64,000 nucleotides of DNA from Lycorma delicatula (GCF_047948215.1 NC_134464.1:31619020-31683019), one strand, 5' to 3'. Positions 35,001 to 46,737 are shown, counted from the first letter of the stretch. The notes: generated by a model from the sequence alone, not told the origin. Numbers and translations: made by a program.

Positions 35001-35337
35001 TGTTGTAAACTATATTTGAGATGATCTACGGTAACCTATACTTGGCTATTTGAGTCTGAACTTAAAATCATTGATTAGTAATGTACTACTTTCATTTTGG
35101 ATAAAATGCTCCGATTTCTTAATGAATTGTGAATGGAATGGATTTTCACGACTGGAAATCTCTTGAAGCATCTTTGGGTGCGAGTGTCCTATAATTGAAT
35201 TGACGTTCTTTTCTCCATATTTAAGTTATAACATAGATATGGACAACAAAGATAAGCTATTTTTGATCCTACTGGTTCAACAGATTTTGGCAAAAAATCA
35301 AAACAATTAATTGGAGTACATCTGAATTATTATATAA
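32070..35337. other. Unannotated AT-rich stretch
   Basis: A CA/TG microsatellite with opposed halves is at 33897-33937. 34180-34640 has the look of an old repeat (GTAATATTGCCCCC, GGAGATATGACCCCCAAAG, CATACATACGTGAGTATGTATAT) but has no second copy here. No gene is supported. Confidence 0.5.
33897..33937. repeat. (CA)n/(TG)n microsatellite, inverted halves
   Basis: An imperfect CA run passes through ACGTGT into a TG run, giving a self-complementary alternating purine-pyrimidine tract. Confidence 0.9.
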
Positions 35338-35367
35338 ATTAAATTTCCACTTACCAACAATTTAAAA

Positions 35368-35622
35368 AGTGTAAATCCTAGTACTTTCAGAGCTGTTACT
35401 CTATCTTCAGAGATGTTAATTCAAATTCAAATCAATAATCTGTTTTAAATTAAACATCTACAAACATAACGTTACTGTCTCATTGACGAATGAATTAATT
35501 TTATTCTTAACGACTGAATATTATAAACATAACAATTTAATCTAAAAACGATTATTGATTTGAATTTAAATTAACATCTCTGAAGATGGAGTAACAGCTC
35601 CGAAAGTACTAGGATTTACACT
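35368..35622. repeat. Small fold-back (73-bp arms)
   Basis: 35368-35440 and 35550-35622 are reverse complements with only a few mismatches (landmarks GTAAATCCTAGTACTTTC on the left, GAAAGTACTAGGATTTAC on the right). The spacer is about 109 bases. It could be a fold-back MITE core; no target duplication was recognised. Confidence 0.85.
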
Positions 35623-36163
35623 TTGGAAATTTAATTTCTACAATTGTATTAATACCAACGGTGCCAAATGCTTAGTACATTAAATCTAAACAATTGAACT
35701 AGTTGACGAAAAATTGTAGCGCAGAAAAATCACTTTCTTTATAAAAAATACCCCGACTTTTCCAGGAATTGTTTGCCGAATGAATTCTCAATGCCTAAAG
35801 AGGGCCTTAAAGTTTCCGTTGAACTTTCCCTCCAGGGTAGATCCATATTATTATTTTTCCATATCCTTGATATATTTCTTCCCTGTAGTTTTATGAATTT
35901 TTGTTGGAGACTCACTGGTTTCCTGTTAAGGAAGTGAGAACCTTCATAATTTTGTGAATATCATTATATCCTGCTTGATAACAAGTTAAATCTGTAACTT
36001 CCAATACTTCTTATGGTTGTCATGCATATAATCAATACGAGAAGCAATCTTTCAAATTTTTTAATTCAGAATGATATGAATGATATGTGACTATATATTC
36101 GGCTCGATGAAGAATCCAACGATCAACCGTTAGTACAGGCAATTTGTCATCACAATAGGCTGT

Positions 36164-37100
36164 ATTTGAAAATCCTTACCTACCGATTGATCTTTTGTCC
36201 ATGCGTTAGGGGTGATGAGGGAAGCCTAACTCCAGATTTGTAATATCCCCCTCCCATAGATTTTTGAAAAACTCAAAAAGGTTTTTGAAATGCGTTTTTC
36301 TCTGAATTTATGCATTTTAGAGAAACGTTTTTCAAACAAAAAATGTAGAGGACATTTTCCTCTACAATTAATGTCTTTGAAGTTATGCCGTATAATTTGA
36401 AATTGAAATACTAGATAGCGCTGAAGTTGTAAAAAACGTGTTTTTTCGATTTTTTTACCGGAAAAAATTGTTTTTCGTCTGTATTGCATTTGGAAAAGTT
36501 GTTAATCTCAAAAACCAGACAACTTTTATTTAAACAATTTTCTTGTACGACTTACCGTTTTGGAGGTGTAGCTTGTGAAAGTGTGAAAATGTTGTGAATT
36601 GGGTGTTCGAAACCGATCTAGTCGCTGAACAATGCCGATCTCCCCGGCTACCGTAACAATAGGACCGCTGCGTTACCATTGTACCGCTATAACTCTGTAA
36701 TGCTAAGTCGTACAAGAAAATTGTTTGAATAAAAGTTGTCTGTTTTTTTTTGCTGAGATTAACAACTTTTCCAAATGCAATGCAGACGAAAAACAATTTT
36801 TTCCGTTGAAAAAACCGAAAAAACACTTTTTTTACAACTTCAGCGCCACCTAGTATTTCAATTTAAAATTATACGGCATAACTTCAAAGACATTAATTGT
36901 AGAGGAAAATGTCCTCTACATTTTTTGTTTGAAAAACGTTTCTCTAAAATGCATAAATTCAGAGAAAAACGCATTTCATAAACTTTTTGAGTTTTTCAAA
37001 AATCTATGGGAGGGGGATGTTAAAACATCTGGAGTTAAGCTTTCCTCATCACCCCTAACATATGGAAAAAGCATCAATCGGTAGGTAAGGATTTTCAAAT
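36164..37100. mobile_element. Long fold-back element with about 395-bp terminal inverted repeats
   Basis: Left arm 36164-36556 and right arm 36703-37100 are reverse complements with scattered differences; both start from the outside with ATTTGAAAATCCTTACCTAC and end inside at CTTGTACGACTTA. The 146-base spacer (36557-36702) is richer in GC. AATAGGCTGTA at 36154-36164 and AATTGGCTGTA at 37110-37120 could be an 11-bp target duplication with one mismatch. Long TIRs with 9-11 bp duplications would suit a Mutator-like (MULE) non-autonomous element. The open frames in the arms (36226-36489 minus, 36775-36981 plus) are the same sequence seen twice and are probably not genes. Confidence 0.8.
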
Positions 37101-37124
37101 AAAAATATAAATTGGCTGTACTAT

Positions 37125-38180
37125 GTACCTAGTAAGCCTGGCATTGGTGGTTATTATTAAAGAGAATAGCTATGCCATTTTCAAGAATGACTCATATCAG
37201 GACGCCTACAAATAATATTGGTTATGACACTTAAAATATATATACAATTATATAATACTTAATAAATAACTAAAGGAAATACATCTGGCGAATTTCACAA
37301 TAGTACATTCAGTTTTTTTTTTTCAATTTATAACTTGTATCGGATACTGTAAACTACATATGCAGTATAACATATAATTAAGAAATATAATGATTAAATT
37401 AGCATTTATTATCAGAATAATGAATGACAGAGAAAAGCAGAATAAATAAATAAAATGGGAAGTAAAAATGTAGTACTCATAGTACTCAAATATAACATAT
37501 GTACAAAGCAAACTTTATATGCTGTTTTGTAATATCCATTCATAAAATGAGAAAAATTTATTCACGTGCTATTAAATATATCATAAAATATGCAAATAAA
37601 CATAAATACATTTGTCAAATGTAAATGGGTCAATGTTTTATAACAACTGTGCAGTACTATAACCAGTACAGTTCTGTTCTATAACATCTGTTCTTTAAAA
37701 TAAAAGAGATTAATAAGACAGCTTATATGTTACAAGAAACTGCATGAGAAGTGTTTATTGTAAACAATAAGAGGAAAAGGTGAATTAAGTGTTTACATTA
37801 TTTAATACAGTAGATATACTTTAAGAACTTCTTAATTGCTTTACTCTTTAAACAAACAGTATGAATTATTCCCTGGTTAAAAAAATTCGCCTTTTACACT
37901 ATTTAATTTAAAAGGAGCCACTAGATCAAATATAATTGTCATGAAGAAACGAATTTTCTGTTTTTTTATTTTATTGTTCCAGGTACTGACTGGAAAACCA
38001 TGTTAACATCCTTGATGTATGTATTCTTATTCTTGCCTTATTACAAAGAATTTCACATGTCACCTGGTTACAGGACATTGGGCAATCTATAATCAGCCTA
38101 CACTGTTTTATCTTATAAAGAAAAATAACTAGTATTATGGACAATGGACTAGATAAAAAGTGATAAAAATATGATTTGTT
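37125..38180. other. Unannotated AT-rich stretch
   Basis: No gene or repeat recognised. Confidence 0.5.
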
Positions 38181-38226
38181 GGACCACTATTGGGGTGTAG
38201 CTTCAGCTACACTCCAATAGTGGTCC
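38181..38226. repeat. Compact hairpin, 22-bp arms, 2-base loop
   Basis: 38181-38202 and 38205-38226 are reverse complements with a single mismatch (GGACCACTATTGGGGTGTAG against CTACACTCCAATAGTGGTCC). The loop is TC. It is the tightest perfect-type hairpin in the window; no second copy was seen. Confidence 0.93.
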
Positions 38227-38379
38227 TATTGGCTCCAAAGGCTCCTATTGTGAATATCTTTTCCTTGGCGTTATAGACAGAAATTTCAAAATATTACCTC
38301 GTTTTTCTTCTTTATTTTGTAGATGATTAATTCACCACACAAGCTCATAGCTTGTGTATGAGAATGTAGATTTTGTAAC

Positions 38380-38466
38380 GTATGAAAAACACCATGCCTG
38401 ACCAGGATTTGAGCCCACGACCTTCTGGACAAAGGCAGAGGCAGTACCATTCTGTCATGGGTTGGT
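38380..38466 (-). repeat. Second tRNA-like SINE head, copy 1
   Basis: On the minus strand, GGGCTCAAATCC (B box) lies 3' of AATGGTACTGCCTCTGCCTTT. The order and spacing match 58328-58410. The A box is degenerate. The B box plus conserved spacer are the only basis for the call. Confidence 0.45.
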
Positions 38467-38589
38467 TACACAAAAACGGTTAACCTTGTATAGTATAGAC
38501 TCATCCTTTAAATGTGCCATTAACTGAATTCAAACAATCAAAAATACAGAAGTAACAAGGGCAATCAAAATAAAATAAAAAATTATATA

Positions 38590-39226
38590 TCTCTCTATTT
38601 ACACTATTATTTAATGAGAAAAAGGGTTTTCGTTTGTTAGGGATAAATAAAAAACTATTTGATCTATTGCAAATAAATTTTTACCCATGTTTCTTGGCAT
38701 ATCTCAGAAGGTTTTTAAATATATCTCAATCTCAAAAAAACTCGAAAAAAAATATATATGTGTGTGTGTGTGTGTGTGTGTAGTAGTGAAGATTTGCTGG
38801 TTGAAGCACAAACTTTGATGAACTGAATTAATGTACTATGAACTGTGAAAATGTATCACTGTGGAGCTGGATTTGAATTGAATGATTCTAATCAATCAAA
38901 TGAATAATATTACAAAAGTAATAGAATTAAATTTGCATTAAATAAATTTGTTTAACAATAATGGGCTTCCCATCGGGACTGCGTGTGAGGCTAGAGTGAT
39001 GAAGTATGCGAGCACCTCGTGGGAGGCCAGACCAATCATCACCATCAACTGGTAACAAATCGGGTGCTCCTGGTGTGCTGTTTTGGGAGGTGGAATGGGG
39101 TGCTCTTATAATATCTTTTCAAACAATCGTCCAATTTTCAAAATTCAAATGAGGTATTTGTTAGTAGGCTGAAGGCTAACTTTTTCATGCATCAAGTAGA
39201 CTCTAACAGATCACGTTTATTTGGAA
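38590..39226 (+). mobile_element. Helitron-like element, copy 2, 3'-truncated
   Basis: The start is A followed by TCTCTCTATTTACACTATTA, similar to the 5' ends at 7182 and 56106. Identity with copy 1 then runs through GTTTCTTGGCATA, TAGTAGTG and the conserved block GCTAGAGTGATGAAGTATGCG (39 kb: 38990-39012) to AACAATCGTCC and GGAAATAT near 39226. A TG microsatellite (38752-38780) has expanded inside. The copy breaks at an AT run and joins other sequence. Confidence 0.65.
38751..38780. repeat. (AT)n(GT)n microsatellite
   Basis: A short AT run followed by about eleven TG units inside the Helitron-like copy. Confidence 0.95.
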
Positions 39227-39905
39227 ATATATATATATATATATTTAAAATTTGTCTGTTTGTTATTCCATCACATGAGAACCAACCAACCAAATACTAT
39301 CAAATTTGCAGGATACATTCATGTTATCCCAGGAAAAGTTTTAAGCTATCAGTCGAGGCCCTAGCACTCTTGAAAGTTAAGATATTAAAATTATCCATTA
39401 TTTCTTTGCCTCCAAGGAGAGTTAAGTTAAGAATTAAAGATATTTATTAAGGAAAAAATTATATTTCTACCACCATGGCAAAGAAATAAGTTATGAATTT
39501 TTCGTCGTCATAGGTGTGTACTTTAGTTACCATAGTTACTATTATTCTATCTTTTGTAACTTAGATTCTTTTTCAATTCCTATAAAGCCTGAATACTATA
39601 ATTAATATTATCAATATTATAATATAATAATATATAATAATATAATTAATATCAATATTATTGTCACAACCATGAGGATAATGTACAGTGTGGGGGTCCA
39701 GAGGGTGAAGCCCTCTGGGTAGATGGGAATGGTGACTGAAACAAGCTCTGCGGGTGTCCAGTGCAAATTGGGAATGTCGAGCGACGTGAGCTCTGCAGCC
39801 ATGGGGTAGGCTCCTTGGCTCTGAGGAGCTCCTGAGTTGGCTCTGGGATTCGCCTAGGCTGATCTGAGCCCTGAGTGTCCAGGTTCTGGCTAGATGGGCC
39901 GGCTA
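39227..39905 (+). mobile_element. Possible second Helitron-type element with GC-rich 3' half
   Basis: The segment begins with an AT run and TTTGTCTGTTTGTTATTCC, and ends in GGGCCGGCTAGT at 39894-39905, which fits the CTRRT rule with a short GC hairpin (GCCGGC) just before it. The base after CTAGT is A, not the T expected for Helitron insertion, so the call is weak. 39660-39905 is a GC-rich island; its 61-codon minus-strand frame (39617-39802) shows no domain and overlaps an AT-rich microsatellite-like tract. Confidence 0.3.
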
Positions 39906-41044
39906 GTATATATATAAGTTAACAAAGAAGCAGGAAACCAAGCAATAGACCCAAATAGGTACATATAAAAACTGAAGGGAAGGTATGCAATGATAATGTT
40001 AGAGAAGATGTGAAAGCCAAAAATTGAAGCTTGATCATAGGAAAGGTGGAATTGGGAATTTGTTGATGTAAATTCTTCGACTGTAAAATATGATTTTTTT
40101 TATATTAATTTAAATGACATTATATTATAAAAAACTGAGATCTTACTGCATCTGAAATTATGACGTAAACCAGTTTTGTAAGCAGCTGTTATTTTTAGTA
40201 CTTATATACATTATGTGTAGCAACCAATCAGTCAGCTGAAATATGTTGAGAATACATTATTTCATAATCAATAATTTATCTGGACATATAGGCTTTTGAG
40301 AGGATTAATAAACTAATTATTTATTGTATAACTTAAAATATAACCCAAACTATCACTACATAAGTTTTGTATAATTTGTAATTAGTTTAAGATTCTAGAC
40401 TGATTAATATAATTTTATTTATTATTAGAAATTATATTACTATTGAATAACATTGAATGTCTTATTACAATTTAGGAGATTTTCAGTTAAATCTCTTCTT
40501 TTACAATTAGTAGAAAAAGTAGAAAAATATTTAAAAAATTATCAACTTTGACAATATACAATTCAAAAACACATTAACAAAATGGGTGGTACATGATGCC
40601 TAAAACAACATAAAGATAAGACAAAAGAAACACTATTTAAAATGAAATTAAACAAGGAAAAAGCGGAAGGATAATGTCATTATAGACTGTCATAATGAAT
40701 AAGAAGGGCTGGATGAGACTAGTAAGTAACAGAGGATTGGAGGGGGATTGTCAAGAAGGCCAAAAATTTGCTAAGGGCTGTAGAGCCAGAAATAGAAGAA
40801 AAGAGACTGAAAATTCTTTATTTTGCTCACAATTCAATAGCTACAGAAATTCACCTTTTTGGATAAACAGATAATAAATTAACTAGCTTGGCGCATAGAT
40901 GTGATAATCTAAAAGCCAAATTTTAAGGTATTTAAGGTAAGATGAGTAATAAAATCTAAAAAATAATCCCATCTTTGCTGTATGGCTATATAGGTATTAA
41001 AATTGCTCAAACAAAAAAAAAATATACAAAGTAGGTATAGGATG
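39906..41044. other. Unannotated AT-rich stretch
   Basis: A purine-rich patch at 40640-40810 has no open frame of note. No gene is supported. Confidence 0.5.
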
Positions 41045-41339
41045 ATCTATGGCAGCGATTCCCAAACTGTGCGCCATAGCACCCTGGGGAGCCGCAGCCT
41101 CTTCACAGGGGTGCTGTGAAATATTGTAAAAGCTTCATAATTAATTGAATCAAGACATTTATAATTATTAATTTAATGTTAATAAAGTAAAAAAATAATG
41201 AAGATACACAAGTTTTATTTATTTTTATCTCTTACTTATGAGTAGTCATACTTTTACTTAGGGTAGGACACCATGCAAAAATTTTAATTGCAAAAAGGGC
41301 GCTGTGACTTGAAAAAGCTTGTGAACCACTGATCTATGG
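41045..41339 (+). mobile_element. hAT-superfamily MITE, intact, 279 bp, 8-bp target duplication
   Basis: The element spans 41053-41331. The left end is CAGCGATTCCCAAACTGTG and the right end, on the minus strand, CAGTGGTTCACAAGCTTTT; both fit the CAGNGGTTCNCAAACTTTT consensus of hAT elements. The flanks carry a perfect 8-bp direct repeat, ATCTATGG, at 41045-41052 and 41332-41339, the length expected for hAT. The inside is AT-rich and codes for nothing. It must have been moved by a transposase encoded elsewhere. Confidence 0.95.
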
Positions 41340-41344
41340 CATCT

Positions 41345-43860
41345 ACTTTATTAAAATGACTTCATGCTTCAATTTATAGAAGACTACTTCATGAAAAATT
41401 TGGTTGTTGAATCTTATAGTTGTAAGGGATATTGTTTACTATCCATCTTAAAACTTAAATCTTTATTTTACCTTTTAGATGTTTTAGTCGTCAATACTTT
41501 TTTTACATTATAAATGTACAAATATACTTCATGTAGACATTTCTTACTAGTTCTAATTTTGTTTTCTTCTTTAGCTTAATAACCCTTTTTATATCATAGT
41601 AGTAATGTACGGCCACTTTTGTACAATGAATCTGTATTAGCTATTTCTGTGAATCAGCAGCCCATCTCCTTTCCTGTATAACAATTTTTCTTTTCCTGAT
41701 ATATGGTTACCACTCTAAAATTACTTTATTCATCTTCTTAAAACAGTTTTTGTCTTGAATATACCGTATTATCTATCCATTGGTTTATAATTGATCCTCC
41801 TTTGACGATTAACATAAATTGTTCTCTTATTCAGTTATATTATTCTTTTATCATTTACTTTATTTTTAGCACAATCTTTCCAGTGCCTTATGTGTTCACA
41901 GTTTTTAATCTTTTCTTTCTTAATTTGTAGTCTTTATAAATCCTCACTAATAGAATAATTTTGATGATAAAAAAAAAACAACTAATTTTCATTTCGACAT
42001 CTTCAGCATGAAATATTTAGGTAGCGTCAGTACATCTATAGAATAAAAATGGGGAGAAAAGATAAATAACAAATAAAAGGAGTAAATAATGGCAAGGAAT
42101 CGATAAGACTAGATCAGGGTCAACGACCTGTCTACAATGTTCAATTTAAATATTAGATTTGCTTATCGGGAATTGACTTACTAATGTAGCTTTTTCTTTA
42201 TGTAACATACAGATAAGAAACAGAATCTTGTGAGGAGAGTTGGCAGCCTCCTGGGTCCCAATAAAAAAAATAGCCGTACCATCAGCAAGAAGATCCCCGG
42301 GATAATTTTAATGGTTTGAATCCAAGGAAATGAGATAAAGGAAAAAGAAAGGTACAGTAAGTGGACAATCAATCGACAAAGGAGCTGCCTTTGATAAGGG
42401 TAGCTTACTACCTTACTAAAGATTGTTGATTGTGTTTTTTTTTACTTATTTAAAATTAATTTTATTCGTTCTTTATAGATCTATCAATAGCTCCACTCAA
42501 AAGATCTCAACAGCAAGCTTTCTGTTCTAATTGCTCTTCATTTTCTTCATATTTTTTTCACCTGAATTTGCTTATTACAATTTTTCCTCAGCTTTACTTG
42601 TTGTTCAACCTGTCTATTGATTTTATTTTTTCAAAATACACATTTCTAAGTCATCTTAATGTTTTTCTGGATTTTTCTTTCATCAGTAGCCAAATTTTAA
42701 ACTAATAAAATAAAATATTTCATGCAGTTTATTTTATATTAAATAAAAATCTGTAATTCTATGCTATAATTTTCATATAATTTTTAATAATTACACCAAA
42801 CTGTCTTTGAAAGAAGGTTTTATTTCATAGTTCTAAAAAAAATAATTTATTTTAAATTTAATATTATTGTTTCGTTCTTAATCATTTTTAACCAATAACT
42901 GTTTTGTTATTTATTAGTCAGGTGTGAAAATCGCCTACTTTTATTAAAGATATACCATTTATTACACCTACATATTTTAAATTAGTATCTGATATTGTAA
43001 TATATCATAATTATTATTTTAATATTAAAGTATAACATTATATATTCAATATCGTTCTATAAACATTACTATGCATTTTACTACGATAAAATCTTTTCTT
43101 GCCAATTATAACAAGTTAAGCATATGTGATGGTTTATTTTACTCTGTTCGTTTTAATGTTTTTATATTAAATGCGATTTAAATTATGTAAAAGCTTTTGC
43201 AATTTATTTTATTTTATACTTGTTACCAGTTTATTTATAGTTTGTAGCATTGTATATGTTAATCTTAAGGTAGGAAATAAGTATAGTTAAATCTTCTGAA
43301 ATGTTATGTTACTATTTTTAAATAATACCATATGTCAGACCAGTTTTTATTTTCTTAAAAGTTTTACGGGGATAATTTTTCATTTTTATTGTGGTTAAAG
43401 CCTTTAATTTTGATAGTCTGTTTAATTGAACAATTATACTGCACTCAGTTTTATCAATATCTAGTACAATTTTATCGTCTGTTGTTAGCATTTCTTAGTT
43501 GCTGAACACTACAGTAATTGATCCAACTTAAAACTTACAATAAACTGCCTTCTAATAAGAAAAAAGTACTTAGATCAAAATATTTCAAAAATCAGAAAGT
43601 TAATTTAAAATTTAAGATATCCTAGAAAACTAAATATGGAAACCAAAGAAGCTGTATAGGATTTAAAAATCATATTCAGTGAACAAATATTAAACTTTGA
43701 ATAAAAAAAAGGCAGTCACGGGACTGGCCAACAGAAGTGAAAACTTCAAATAATGAATACCGATTAGTGGTTTATAATTATATCTGATTATATTACTATT
43801 TCTAACTTGTGCTAATTTTATTAAAACATATATTTAAATGATTGTATAATGAATTGAAAA
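41345..43860. other. Unannotated AT-rich stretch
   Basis: No gene or shared repeat recognised; frame 42181-42372 (minus) is hydrophobic and without a domain. Confidence 0.5.
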
Positions 43861-43863
43861 ATA

Positions 43864-44472
43864 TTAACAACAAAATTTAACGTATGCTCTTTCTAATTTC
43901 CTGGTCCTTTCAGTGTTAGCTGCCTCATCGAGTCCATTGGCTTGAATAATTTCTCCAAGATATTTGAAACGATCGACTCTCCTGATATTCCCTCCTTTTG
44001 TTTTTATTTCTTTCTCCTTGTGATGTCGGTATTCCATGTATTCCGTCTTCTCGTAAGATACCTGTAGTCCTGTCCTTATGGCTATTTCCTCGAGTAACTC
44101 TATCGATTCTCTAGCCTCTTCAACAGTTTTTGTAATTATTGCTATATCATCTCCAAAGGCCAAACAATCCACTTTTATTTGGTTTTTACCAGCTCCTAGT
44201 CGTATTTCTTTTAATCCGTTTTCCTCTTTCTTCTTCCGCCATTCCCTTATTATTTTCTCGAGGATTAGATTAAACAATATTGGCGATAGCCCTGCCTCTC
44301 CCTGCCTCAATCCCGTTTTAACTTCAAAGGGCTCTGATATTTCTCCCATAAATTTTATTTTGGACAGCGTATTTGTCAACGTTTGTCCTATTAACGTTTG
44401 CGTCTTCCTGTCTACTCCGAATTCCTTGAGCGTTTCCATCATTGACTGTCTGTCTATCGAATCGTATGCCTA
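43864..44472 (-). pseudogene. Reverse-transcriptase fragment of a second non-LTR retrotransposon
   Basis: Open for about 200 codons on the minus strand without a stop. It starts inside RT motif A (AYDSIDRQSM, upstream of the ATG at 44442), continues with VKTGLRQGEAGLSPILFNLI (motif B), CLAFGDDIAII (motif C, with Gly for the first Ala of FADD), a thumb-region motif (LQVSYEKTEYM) and FKYLGEIIQANG, and stops after KLERAYVKFC. Both sides are cut: fingers and endonuclease are absent upstream, the C-terminus downstream. The open frame despite truncation at both ends suggests either recent insertion and deletion or chance preservation. It differs in sequence from the LINE at 8159 and 54262. Confidence 0.85.
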
Positions 44473-44512
44473 TATTATATATATATATATATATTTTTTT
44501 TTTTTATTGTTG
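44471..44512. repeat. (TA)n plus poly(T)
   Basis: A TA run passes into about a dozen T residues at the border between the RT fragment and family A. Confidence 0.9.
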
Positions 44513-45020
44513 TTATTATTATTATTTATTGTAAAGTTTTTTTTTTTACAATCAGAGGTTAATAAATTATTAATAAAGCAATATATTTAAATTTATAAAA
44601 AAAAGTTAAAAAAAGGAAATGAAGTTGAATTCGAACTGTGTGCATTCCCTTTTCAGATCTAAATATTTCATTAATTAAAATTTTATTTGGCTATAACACA
44701 GGAATCAATGAAAATAAGCCAAAAAAGCCAATATCCATATGTTTGGATTTTGGGCTTTTTTGAACACTTTGGTCGAGTCGATTGCAATCAAAAGGGGAGG
44801 TGCACAACTAGATGTTACACAGTCCTAAATCCAAAAGTTCAACATCCTATGGCTAATCGTTTTTGAGTTATACGAGATATATTCATACGTACGTCACGCT
44901 GAAATAAATGGAAACAAAATGGAATCAGGGATTGTCAAAATGGATATTTCTGTTGAAATATGAAAACCGAGTTTTTTCGCCATCACAATACTTCTTCCTT
45001 TACCTCGAACAAGAAAGTAA
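44480..45020 (-). repeat. Repeat family A, 3'-truncated copy
   Basis: The minus-strand body runs from the poly(T)/TTATTATT tract to CTCGAACAAGAAAGTAAA near 45003-45020, the A start. The other end with the 13-base motif is missing; in its place lies the RT fragment. The B-box-like stretch is degenerate here (GAATTCGAACTG). Confidence 0.78.
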
Positions 45021-45024
45021 ATAT

Positions 45025-46737
45025 ATTTTGAAGAATTCGTAAAGGAAATGCTGTTTTTTTGTCTTGTAGGTGGTTTAATCAATATATAAGCTTGAGTGGG
45101 CACTGATACAAATTTTTTTTGTAGAATATAAAAATGTCTTATATTACTGGGATTTAAACCTGGAACTTTTTAAATATTAGATGAGATTTTATAACTTCTT
45201 TATAGATTTTCAATGAATTTAGCACCATCAATTATCTGTTACTTAAGCTGAGTAATAGGATAATACTGATGGTTAGCATTATTTACCTTCTACTGAAATA
45301 GGTAAACTATTCAAGCCCACTGAAAAAGTAATATTCAAATGCATTCAGTACTGTCTCTTATCATTCTACAACTGGGTTCCATTTTACGATTAGGTTCTGC
45401 AGTACTGATTTGAACTGAAAGCTGATCTTTCAATCCAAAGATTTAACAAACTACTGGTACTTCAATACACTACTAATAAGAGATTGGGAAGCGAATTAAA
45501 AAAGCTATACTAGATTTCTGGTGACTTCTTGGATATCATATCAATCAATGTGTACTTGATATATAGTTTTGGATAATTAAAGTTCAACCCAAATTAATAT
45601 ATAATTAGTTTTAACTCCATAAAAAAAAGAAAAACATGTTATGGATGTACTTATGTTGCTTTGATTCAATCAATGGCATAACTTAGATCCAACTGCTAAA
45701 CTGTAATTGTGTTTCTTGACTTATTGTGAGGCAAAATAATCTAAAAAAAAAAAGAAAAGAGTATCTTTGAGGAAGAAGAAAGCAGCAAGTACTACAAAAA
45801 ATTGAGTAAAGTTTAGCACAGCTCACTCCAGTGCAAACATTGATACTAAAATATTATAGAAAATAATAACTTTTACTCCCACATCGGATTTAGGTAAAAT
45901 ATGGAAAGTTTTTTTACTTCCCTAAAAAATTCATTTGATGACACCACTTAGGTGAATTTTTTTGTTGGGAAAACATTTCTGTAATTTTAAAAAATTAATT
46001 CAATAAAAAAAAATTAATAATTTGTTAAATTATGCTATTATTTTGATCATGGAAAATAAGATATTACAGCAAAAAATGATCGCAGAATTAAAAAAAAAAT
46101 GAAAAAACCTTGCAATGGATTGTATAACTTTCCTGGCTATGCCGGTCAAGTTATACAACTGAGTTTTTTTCAATTAAATGCATTTTAATACTTTTTTATA
46201 CTTTTGTTCCATGTATTGTATGTATTATTTTTATACTTTTAAATCCATTTTGATTACATTAAAATTTTTTAATTTTGATTTTTGAAGCCTAGATGTTCAA
46301 TAAAATAAAGCAATAACCAAAACGTTAAATATTAGTATAATAAAATTGCAATTTCAAAAAATATTCACTGAAATTAATTTTAAATAAATTAAGTCGAAAA
46401 AAAAAACGTCAGATTTATTTTTTAAATTTGAGAAAAAACTAATAAATTCATCAGAGGAGGGGTATTATGTTGTTTTAGTGACTTAAACAGTTTAACAAAA
46501 TACGTTTTAAGCATTAAAAATTCGAAATCAAGAAGATATTTTTCATTGTGGGGACTCCCATACTCAAGGGGAAGCATTCGGGTAAAATTAATTTTTAAGA
46601 AAATAATCCATAAGTAGTGATAATAAATTTTTGAAAAGAATTTTTTAAAACTGTTTAAAAATACAAAGATAAGGCCAAAATTCCAAATAAACCAAGTTGT
46701 AAGTTTCATAATTGGGGTGAACTTTATTGGCTAATTT
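45025..46737. other. Unannotated AT-rich stretch
   Basis: No gene is supported. A line at 45140-45175 (CTGGGATTTAAACCTGGAA) may be a decayed tRNA-like B box on the minus strand. Confidence 0.5.

Noticed and set aside
36226..36981. Similar 68-87 residue frames in both arms of the large fold-back
   Set aside because: They are the same DNA read from each inverted arm; Lys/Phe-rich composition and lack of a domain argue against a gene.
39227..39905. Certain Helitron
   Set aside because: The CTAGT end is followed by A, not T, and no second copy fixes the borders, so it is kept only as a weak candidate.
44078..44590. 170-codon plus-strand frame rich in Ser and Phe
   Set aside because: It is the antisense shadow of the RT fragment and runs into a poly(T) and TTA-rich tract.
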